In this document: positions 1 through 4,179 of the stretch, one piece after another
Layout: every line of letters starts with the position of its first letter
Position numbering within the stretch: position 1 is the first letter of the stretch
Assembly (NCBI GenBank): GCA_947628395.1
Contig: CANQZP010000075.1
Span: 1-5,844 of the forward strand
Direction of reading: 5' to 3'
Source of the DNA: an uncultured Clostridia bacterium
GTDB taxonomy: Bacteria; Bacillota; Clostridia; TANB77; CAG-508
DNA length: 5,844 nucleotides
The notes under the pieces: generated by a model
The model's database searches: none
Seen by the model: only the letters and a program-made list of their open reading frames with translations
What the model was told of the DNA's origin: nothing
Program-made: the position numbers and the translations under genes

Positions 1-46
1 GAAAATTTTGCGACAAGTTGAGAAATAGTAAAAACATAGAGCAACA
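1..46 (+). repeat. Possible degraded 3' part of a third repeat copy
   Basis: The first 46 bases align in order with the 3' half of the repeat at 73-191. AAAATTTTG (2-10) matches 129-137, AGAAATAGTA (21-30) matches 151-160, and GAGCA (39-43) matches 171-175, with small gaps between. The stretch TTGCGACAA (8-16) can still form a small hairpin where the intact repeat has its AT-rich hairpin. If real, the window opens inside an older, decayed copy, and the element occurs in tandem. AT-rich sequence makes short matches easy by chance, so this is tentative. Confidence 0.35.
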
Positions 47-72
47 AGAACTTTAAGATTTTAATGCTCCAA

Positions 73-191
73 TTTGACGTGTGGAGGTATAGAAGCGCTA
101 TCGATAGATAGAGATTCTATGCCTCTTAAAAATTTTGAAAGAAATTTTTAAGAAATAGTAGAAATTTTATGAGCAGAATAATGTATATATA
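73..191 (+). repeat. 119-bp direct repeat, copy 1
   Basis: This segment recurs in direct orientation at 5582-5700 with only two mismatches (174 C/T and 178 A/T). The first 101 bases (73-173) are identical. It begins TTTGACGTG and ends in a TATATA tract. Sequence outside these limits is only loosely related between copies, so either recombination or gene conversion has homogenised the core, or selection holds it fixed. Together with copy 2 it brackets the whole operon. It contains two adjacent hairpins, annotated separately. It does not look like a transposon end: no target duplication and no transposase are visible. I do not recognise the family. Confidence 0.95.
84..152 (+). ncRNA. Candidate structured RNA element, two adjacent hairpins (copy 1)
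   Basis: Hairpin 1 pairs GAGGTATAGAA (84-94) with TTCTATGCCTC (115-125). The stem is 11 bp with one T-G (U·G in RNA) wobble, and the 20-base loop contains the palindrome CTATCGATAG (98-107). Hairpin 2 pairs CTTAAAAATTT (125-135) with AAATTTTTAAG (142-152), an 11-bp perfect stem. Its loop is TGAAAG, which in RNA reads as a U·G pair closing a GAAA (GNRA-type) tetraloop. The two stems abut at base 125 and could stack coaxially. The wobble pair and the GNRA loop only make sense on the + strand, which favours an RNA over a DNA-only site. A weaker outer helix may lie upstream (GAGCA 39-43 with TGCTC 65-69). The family is unrecognised; a recombination or protein-binding site is the alternative. Confidence 0.4.
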
Positions 192-257
192 TTATGAAAA
201 ATTAACTTATACTAATACAAGTTCTTTATCAATAAATTTATATTAGATAAAAGATTA

Positions 258-335
258 CTAGAAGAAAGATATATGAAATTAAAGATAGAATTAGTAATAA
301 ATAAATTATTATACAATAAAAATATAATTTTATAA
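258..335 (+). pseudogene. Decayed 5' part of the small gene found intact at 5800
   Basis: Reading in frame from 261 gives EERYMKLKIELVIN and then KLLYNKNIIL before a TAA at 333-335. This matches the start of the gene at 5800 (MKDRYIKLKIELVVN) nearly residue for residue. The position of that gene's ATG is CTA here (258-260), and its AGGTGA ribosome binding site is replaced by sequence without a good Shine-Dalgarno. The upstream DNA is also homologous: TACAAGTT at 216-223 corresponds to 5759-5766. The copy has therefore lost its start signals and stops after about 25 codons. An internal ATG at 273 exists but has no ribosome binding site. I read it as a remnant left upstream of the operon. Confidence 0.6.
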
Positions 336-360
336 TTAAAGGTAAAATTTTTGTAAAATA

Positions 361-389
361 TTGATTTATGTAAACGAATATGATAAAAT
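361..389 (+). promoter_or_regulatory. Candidate operon promoter (extended -10)
   Basis: TTGATT (361-366) is a 4/6 match to the -35 consensus. After a 17-base spacer, TAAAAT (384-389) is a 5/6 match to -10, with a TGA extension directly ahead (381-383) as in extended -10 promoters. Transcription would start near 396, giving a leader of roughly 100 bases to the short ORF at 496 and roughly 220 bases to the first operon gene. It is the best sigma-A-type promoter I see upstream of the operon, but AT-rich DNA yields many lookalikes. Confidence 0.5.
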
Positions 390-462
390 GTCACTATAAT
401 AATGGTAAAAATTATTTTCTAATATTATGTAAATAAACGGTATTTATTATAGGATTGTAAAA

Positions 463-478
463 TAATAACAAGTTATTA
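463..478. promoter_or_regulatory. Inverted repeat next to the ribosome binding site, possible operator
   Basis: TAATAACAAGTTATTA consists of two 7-base arms (463-469 and 472-478) that are perfect inverted repeats separated by AA. It lies directly before the AAGGAAAGG ribosome binding site (478-486) of the short ORF and downstream of the candidate promoter. A dimeric repressor site or a weak RNA hairpin limiting translation are both possible. No regulator gene is present in the window. Confidence 0.25.
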
Positions 479-495
479 AGGAAAGGATGATAGTT

Positions 496-555
496 ATGAA
501 AAGGATAAATATAAATATGTATTCTTGCAGATACTATTGTGCTTTTTTTGTATAA
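496..555 (+). CDS. Short ORF, possible leader or precursor peptide (19 aa)
   Basis: Nineteen codons, MKRININMYSCRYYCAFFV, are preceded by a purine-rich ribosome binding site AAGGAAAGG (478-486) nine bases before the ATG. An in-frame ATG at 487 would add three residues but leaves only four bases after AAGGA (478-482). The peptide has a basic N-terminal part and a C-terminal part rich in Cys, Tyr and Phe, including C-R-Y-Y-C. It lies between the operon promoter candidate and the first operon gene, on the same strand, ending 58 bases before the next start. Two readings fit: a leader peptide whose translation controls the operon, or a small peptide substrate for the radical SAM enzyme at the operon's end. 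No precursor family is recognised. It may also be a chance ORF, and only the ribosome binding site and position support it. Confidence 0.35.
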   Translation: MKRININMYSCRYYCAFFV

Positions 556-600
556 TTTGGTTTTTGTAATATTTGAATATTTAAATATATTAATAATATA

Positions 601-606
601 GGGAGG
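601..606 (+). promoter_or_regulatory. Ribosome binding site supporting the TTG start at 614
   Basis: GGGAGG sits seven bases ahead of TTG 614-616. It is a near-perfect Shine-Dalgarno sequence, and no ATG lies at suitable spacing, so the non-standard start is well supported. Confidence 0.75.
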
Positions 607-613
607 ATTAATT

Positions 614-1480
614 TTGAAAGAAAACGTAAAAAATGATGAGATAACAATAAATATGGTATCAAGTAAAGGAAAAAGAGTATCTGTAAAGCTAAAAAGACCA
701 GAGATATTAGGAGGTGCTGTAGCCTTATTTTATAATGGAGAATTTGAAGATGGAGAGTTTGTGGTAAACCCTCTTAACAATGAAAAGATTCCATTAATAA
801 AGGGAGAAGAAATAAAACTTTGTATTCCTGCTCATATTAAGGAAGACTTTGAATATTCTAAAGCTAAAAATTTACCAATAAAACAAGTTGTTGCACCGTA
901 TTTTTATGGAACAGGAGATGAAACTGTAAGAATGGATGTACCAACACAAAAAAGACATAGTGTAATAGCGATTATAAAGCATAGTGAAGAAGATAAATAT
1001 TTATGTTTAGATTGTAAAGGAAGAAATTGTAAATCCTTTGTATTAGGAGGATTAGAAAAAGATGAAAAAGCTGAACAAGCAGCATTAAGAGAAGTGTTTG
1101 AAGAAACAGGATATAGTAATGTGGATATTGATAGAAAAAGCATATTTAAAATTATAAACCATTTTTATGCGGGATATAAGGGAGTTAATAGATACGCTCT
1201 TTTAGAAATAGTTTTTGGACATTTAAAAGATGAGAAATGTGAAGAAATATCAGAGGAAGAAAGTAAAAAGCATATTGTAAAATGGATAGACAAAACAAAA
1301 TTAAATAATTTTATAAATATTAATAACAATATATATGCTTTAGATATGTTACTTAATGGAGAATCAGCTTGGCAAGGAGAAGGAGTAATGATTAATTCAG
1401 GAAGATTAGATGGTTTAAAAACAAGTGAAGCAAGAAAAAGAATAATTAATATATTGCAAAGAGATGAAGGAGAGAGGTAA
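614..1480 (+). CDS. Stand-alone LeuRS editing-domain-like protein with inserted Nudix hydrolase domain
   Basis: The protein has 288 residues. A complete Nudix box, G-x5-E-x7-R-E-V-F-E-E-T-G-Y, spans residues 145-167, so hydrolysis of a nucleoside diphosphate linked to another group is plausible. Around it, the protein resembles the CP1 editing domain of leucyl-tRNA synthetase. K-R-P-E-I-L-G-G (27-34) matches the TTRPDTLFG region, VNPLNNEKIP (51-60) matches the conserved NPxxGEKxP, IPAHIKEDFEY (71-81) matches VPAHDxRDFEF, and GEGVMINSGRLDGL (255-268) matches the domain's end. NHFYAGYKGVNRY (182-194) follows the Nudix box, as I recall from LeuRS proteins with a Nudix insertion. No HIGH or KMSKS catalytic core is present, and the protein ends about where CP1 ends. 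Editing residues look eroded: the Thr252 equivalent is Ile31, the Asp342 equivalent is Ile75, and the Asp345 equivalent is kept as Asp78 (E. coli numbering). It is the first long operon gene and starts at TTG. Nudix assignment is very sure; CP1 homology is likely; the substrate is unknown. Confidence 0.88.
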   Translation: MKENVKNDEITINMVSSKGKRVSVKLKRPEILGGAVALFYNGEFEDGEFVVNPLNNEKIPLIKGEEIKLCIPAHIKEDFEYSKAKNLPIKQVVAPYFYGTGDETVRMDVPTQKRHSVIAIIKHSEEDKYLCLDCKGRNCKSFVLGGLEKDEKAEQAALREVFEETGYSNVDIDRKSIFKIINHFYAGYKGVNRYALLEIVFGHLKDEKCEEISEEESKKHIVKWIDKTKLNNFININNNIYALDMLLNGESAWQGEGVMINSGRLDGLKTSEARKRIINILQRDEGER

Positions 1481-1482
1481 TA

Positions 1483-2412
1483 ATGACTTCATTAGAAGTA
1501 ACTAATATTTTTGAAAAAAATATTACATATGTTAGTTATGCTAGAAGTGGGGTAGAGTACTATACTAATGACTTAATTGAAGTCAATGAACTATACAATA
1601 ATGGATGGACATTTAATCCATATTATGATGGGTTTAGAATGATTCCACCAGAGGATAGTATTATACAAGAAAAGAACATTTTTTATAAAAACTTTAAATA
1701 TTTGGTATCATATGGACCGATACTTGAGAATGAGATAAGAATTTCAGGTAGTGATAAAAGAATAAAGAATTTAAAAATGGATATGGCTAACAAATTTGCG
1801 AATTTAAATGATTACATAAATTTAAAATATTCTTTTGAAAAAGAAATTAAATTGAAAAAGAGATTAGTAGAACATACAATTGCATTAGAAAAAAGATCTA
1901 ATAAAGAACAAAACTTTTTTAATGAAATAAATGAAAAAATAAAACTTATAAAAAATGTAAATTCATACAATGAAAAAATATTTGAAATTTTAAATCTTGA
2001 AGTAATTGATTTTAATAAGATAGATGTTATTTTATTTATTCCTTTTGGATGTTTTAAATATTTATCTTCATTTGTTAATCCAAAAATTATTGATAAAATA
2101 ATGTTTTTAGAGGTACATATAGAAAAAACCAAAGGGAATAGTTTTGAATTATTCAAAAAAACAATTAAAGGAAAAAACGTTTTAATTATAGATAATATGT
2201 ATTCTGGAAAAACTATAAAAAAAACTAAAGAAATAATTGATAAAGAAGGTGGAAACTCAATTGTTTTAGGGCTAAATCCAAAAAATAAAAACAACATAAT
2301 TAATTCAGATTATGTAATGATATTAAATACAATTTTAAAAAGTGATACATTAAATTTAAAAGAAAAATCTTTTTTCAGAGATATGTATATAGAAATTTTA
2401 AAAGAAAATTAA
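1483..2412 (+). CDS. Protein with C-terminal phosphoribosyltransferase-like domain
   Basis: The protein has 309 residues. The C-terminal third looks like a type I phosphoribosyltransferase fold. A hydrophobic strand VILFIPFG (182-189) is followed by a strand and turn, VLIIDNMYSGKTI (233-245), that corresponds to the PRPP-binding loop consensus VLLVDDxxxTGxT. The second acidic residue of the usual pair is Asn here (D237-N238), so PRPP binding or catalysis may be altered. The central part (about 110-165) is Lys/Glu-rich and probably helical or coiled. The N-terminal 80 residues are rich in Tyr, Asn and Gly, and I do not recognise a domain in them. The gene starts two bases after the upstream stop, with GAGAGG (1472-1477) as ribosome binding site inside the previous gene's end, so translation is probably coupled. 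The role may be attaching or removing a base or ribose-phosphate in the same pathway as the neighbours. The family is moderately sure; the reaction is unknown. Confidence 0.65.
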   Translation: MTSLEVTNIFEKNITYVSYARSGVEYYTNDLIEVNELYNNGWTFNPYYDGFRMIPPEDSIIQEKNIFYKNFKYLVSYGPILENEIRISGSDKRIKNLKMDMANKFANLNDYINLKYSFEKEIKLKKRLVEHTIALEKRSNKEQNFFNEINEKIKLIKNVNSYNEKIFEILNLEVIDFNKIDVILFIPFGCFKYLSSFVNPKIIDKIMFLEVHIEKTKGNSFELFKKTIKGKNVLIIDNMYSGKTIKKTKEIIDKEGGNSIVLGLNPKNKNNIINSDYVMILNTILKSDTLNLKEKSFFRDMYIEILKEN

Positions 2413-2455
2413 AGAAATAATAATTTTTTATTAAATAGAGAAAGGTTTTTTGTGT

Positions 2456-3040
2456 ATGGAAAAAATTAATAAAGAACTTAAATTTATTTTAAAAGATTCT
2501 AGTATAATAGAAAAATTGAGAAATAGTAATGCTGTTTTAATAGGTGGATCAAAGGAAAAAACAATTAGATATGATGATAAAGACAATAATCTCGAAAAAC
2601 AAGGAAAGTTTGTAAGAGTGAGAACTGGATTTGATAATATTATTTCATTAAAGGAAAAAATTAATGAAAATAACGATGATACAGTCTTTATAAGAAAAGA
2701 TGTTGAAATAGAAGTTGATGATGTAGACAATTTAGATCATCTATTGAAAGGTATTGGATTGAAACAAGTAGGCATAATGGAAAAATACAGATTAAAATGG
2801 AATTATAATGGTAATATAATAAATTTAGATGAATTACCTTTCGGCCTTTTTCTAGAAATACATGGAGAAGAAGAAAGTATATTTAAAATAGCAGAAGAGC
2901 TAAATATTGATAATGAAAAAATGTTTATAGGAACATATTGGGATATTTTTGATATATATAAAAGTAAAAACAAACATTTAAAAAATGAAGTTAATATTAT
3001 GTTTGAAGAAGGATATTCATATCTATTAGCTAAATTATAA
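2456..3040 (+). CDS. CYTH-domain (triphosphate tunnel) protein
   Basis: The protein has 194 residues from ATG 2456. AAAGG (2441-2445) lies ten bases upstream; a TTG at 2450 would add two residues with only four bases of spacing. The CYTH pattern runs in order: a degenerate EXEXK at the N-terminus (N-K-E-L-K, residues 5-9), TIRYDDKDNNL (36-46) like the usual Y-F-D-T strand, FVRVR (52-56), SLKEK (64-68), RKDVEIEVDD (80-89), EKYRLKW (109-115), and LDELPFGLFLEIHG (124-137) matching the family's LDxxxxLGxFxEIEG. Known CYTH enzymes form a beta tunnel that binds a triphosphate with metal ions, acting as thiamine triphosphatases, inorganic triphosphatases or class IV adenylate cyclases. The first Glu of the metal-binding EXEXK is Asn here. 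A substrate such as a nucleoside triphosphate made by the neighbouring enzymes would fit, but this is inference. Family assignment is good. Confidence 0.8.
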   Translation: MEKINKELKFILKDSSIIEKLRNSNAVLIGGSKEKTIRYDDKDNNLEKQGKFVRVRTGFDNIISLKEKINENNDDTVFIRKDVEIEVDDVDNLDHLLKGIGLKQVGIMEKYRLKWNYNGNIINLDELPFGLFLEIHGEEESIFKIAEELNIDNEKMFIGTYWDIFDIYKSKNKHLKNEVNIMFEEGYSYLLAKL

Positions 3041-3052
3041 AAGGAGAAAGAA

Positions 3053-3553
3053 ATGGGGAAAATAATATTACCGCCTAAAAGATACGAAGAGGAGAGAAAA
3101 ATAATTTTTTTAGCAGGACCAATTCAGGGAGCAATAGATTGGCAGAAAGAAGCAATTAAAATTATTATGGAAAAATTGCCAGAAGTAGATATTGCCAACC
3201 CAAGAAAAGATTATATAGATGAGCAATTCATTTACGAAGAACAAGTAGATTGGGAAACTTTTTATTTAAATAAAGCTGCTAAAAATGGAGTTATTTTATT
3301 TTGGCTTGCTAAGGAGAATGTACACTATTGTGAAAGAGCATATGCACAAACAACACGATTTGAGTTAGCAGAGTGGAAGACAAAACACGAAAATAATAAA
3401 AATATAAAAATTGTTTTAGGAATTGAGGAAGGATTTTCAAACAAAAGATATATAACTAGAAGAATTAATCAAGATTGCCCAGAAATAAAAATTTGCAATT
3501 CATTAAAAGAAACATGTATGGAAGCAATAAAAGCTATAAAAGGAGTTATATAA
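3053..3553 (+). CDS. Nucleoside 2-deoxyribosyltransferase-like protein
   Basis: The protein has 166 residues. FLAGP (19-23) is the nucleotide-binding strand and turn typical of nucleoside 2-deoxyribosyltransferases and related N-glycoside hydrolases. ANPRKD (48-53), YEEQVDWE (61-68), GVILFWLAKE (79-88) and QTTRFELAEW (99-108) follow in the expected order. Glu104 in the last motif aligns with the catalytic nucleophile. Such enzymes cleave or exchange the N-glycosidic bond of deoxynucleosides or nucleotides; some relatives are hydrolases acting on nucleoside monophosphates. The length is close to the family's usual 150-170 residues, and the motifs look intact. AAGGAG (3041-3046) lies six bases before the ATG. 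Its stop overlaps the next gene's start by one base, so it is probably coupled in translation to the kinase-like protein. Whether it transfers or hydrolyses cannot be told from sequence alone. Confidence 0.82.
   Translation: MGKIILPPKRYEEERKIIFLAGPIQGAIDWQKEAIKIIMEKLPEVDIANPRKDYIDEQFIYEEQVDWETFYLNKAAKNGVILFWLAKENVHYCERAYAQTTRFELAEWKTKHENNKNIKIVLGIEEGFSNKRYITRRINQDCPEIKICNSLKETCMEAIKAIKGVI
3541..3545 (+). promoter_or_regulatory. Ribosome binding site deciding the start at 3553
   Basis: AGGAG lies seven bases before ATG 3553 in a TAATG stop-start overlap. It favours this start over the longer in-frame reading from 3475, which would overlap the preceding gene by 79 bases and put 26 unrelated residues ahead of the P-loop. 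Confidence 0.75.
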
Positions 3554-4170
3554 TGGGAAAAATTATGAGTATAATGGGTCCACCAGCATGTGGAAAAACA
3601 CTTTTATCTGAAAAATTATCTAAAAAATTAAATTGTGAATTAATTAAAGAGTTTTATGATATGCCAACAAATATTGTTAGAGAATTAAATGAAAATCCAC
3701 ATTCGCTAAAAACACAAATATGGTTTAGAAATAGAAGAACAGAGGCTATGTTAAGAGCTAAAAAATTAAGCAAGTATAGAGATGTTATATTGGATACATG
3801 TTTTCTAACTTCAGAAGTACATATTAGAGAGATGAAAGATGAATTTGAACGTAAACTTGCAACTGAAATGAATCAACAGGATATAAATTTGTTGGGTTTT
3901 CCAGATATAATGATAGGAATTGTATGTTCAGAAAAACAATTATATAAATTTTTTAGAAAAAGAAATGCAGAATATGAACAAGCGAAAGAATCATTTAACC
4001 ATCACTGTCAGGTAAGAAAACTTTATTTAGAGCTATATAAAAAATATCCTAACATAATACAATTAAATACTGAAGGAATGGACTTTCACGATGAAAAGGA
4101 TGTATTAAAAATAATATCATTAATTAAGAATGAGATAATTAAAAAGAAAGATGAGAAAAGTGAAAGATAG
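3553..4170 (+). CDS. P-loop kinase resembling deoxynucleoside kinases
   Basis: The protein has 205 residues. The Walker A motif GPPACGKT is at 9-16, right after the first beta strand. IKEFYD (31-36) occupies the place of the catalytic acidic residue, and QIWFRNRR (55-62) resembles the Q-x-x-F-x-x-R helix of deoxynucleoside kinases. DVILDTCFL (77-85) matches the strand that carries DRS or ERS in those kinases, with Thr-Cys in place of Arg-Ser. RKRNAEYE (135-142) looks like the Arg-rich lid. It should transfer phosphate from ATP to a small nucleoside-like acceptor, though the altered DRS motif suggests an unusual one. The partner is suggested by the one-base overlap with the deoxyribosyltransferase-like gene upstream. 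Alternatives are adenylate-kinase-like or other P-loop small-molecule kinases. It is confident as a P-loop kinase and moderate as to subfamily. Confidence 0.75.
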   Translation: MGKIMSIMGPPACGKTLLSEKLSKKLNCELIKEFYDMPTNIVRELNENPHSLKTQIWFRNRRTEAMLRAKKLSKYRDVILDTCFLTSEVHIREMKDEFERKLATEMNQQDINLLGFPDIMIGIVCSEKQLYKFFRKRNAEYEQAKESFNHHCQVRKLYLELYKKYPNIIQLNTEGMDFHDEKDVLKIISLIKNEIIKKKDEKSER

Positions 4171-4174
4171 GTGG
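4169..4174 (+). promoter_or_regulatory. Ribosome binding site favouring ATG 4180
   Basis: AGGTGG lies five bases before ATG 4180. A GTG at 4171 is in frame but sits inside this motif and has only weak purine-rich sequence upstream, so ATG 4180 is the better start. Confidence 0.6.
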
Positions 4175-4179
4175 ATAGT

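Larger units (their letters stand above)
390..613 (+). other. Operon leader region
   Basis: This stretch lies between the candidate promoter and the first long gene. It holds the short ORF at 496-555. Several AT-only inverted repeats are present: AATAAT 398-403 with ATTATT 411-416, TAAATA 430-435 with TATTTA 441-446, and the better palindrome at 463-478. No GC-rich terminator, T-box motif or riboswitch I can recognise is present. A T7 run (543-549) falls inside the short ORF but lacks a convincing stem before it. From 556 to 600 I see only AT-rich filler ahead of the GGGAGG ribosome binding site. Confidence 0.4.

Noticed and set aside
73..191. Repeat as a CRISPR repeat, insertion-sequence end or intron
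   Set aside because: There are only two clear copies 5.5 kb apart with no spacer pattern, no cas genes, no transposase or reverse transcriptase in the window, and no recognisable group I or II intron core.
169..246. ORF of 25 codons starting at ATG 169 inside repeat copy 1
   Set aside because: In copy 2 the same frame stops after seven codons and no good ribosome binding site precedes it, so it is not conserved as protein.
212..394. Minus-strand ORF of 60 codons in the leader
   Set aside because: Low-complexity Phe/Ile/Asn translation of AT-rich DNA with no recognisable domain. It overlaps the promoter candidate and the decayed gene copy on the + strand.
551..556. TATAAT as a second promoter close to the first operon gene
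   Set aside because: The nearest -35-like sequence (TTGCAG 525-530) is 20 bases away and the motif overlaps the end of the short ORF. Such matches are expected by chance at this AT content.
1812..2297. Minus-strand ORF of 161 codons, and similar minus-strand ORFs at 904-1143, 2431-2730, 4086-4298 and 4605-4853
   Set aside because: They are antisense to clearly coding + strand genes, and their Phe/Ser/Leu-rich translations are typical shadows of Lys/Glu-rich genes. None shows a domain.
3475..3552. Longer N-terminal extension of the kinase gene
   Set aside because: It overlaps the coding end of the preceding gene, and the AGGAG seven bases before ATG 3553 plus the P-loop position favour the shorter protein.
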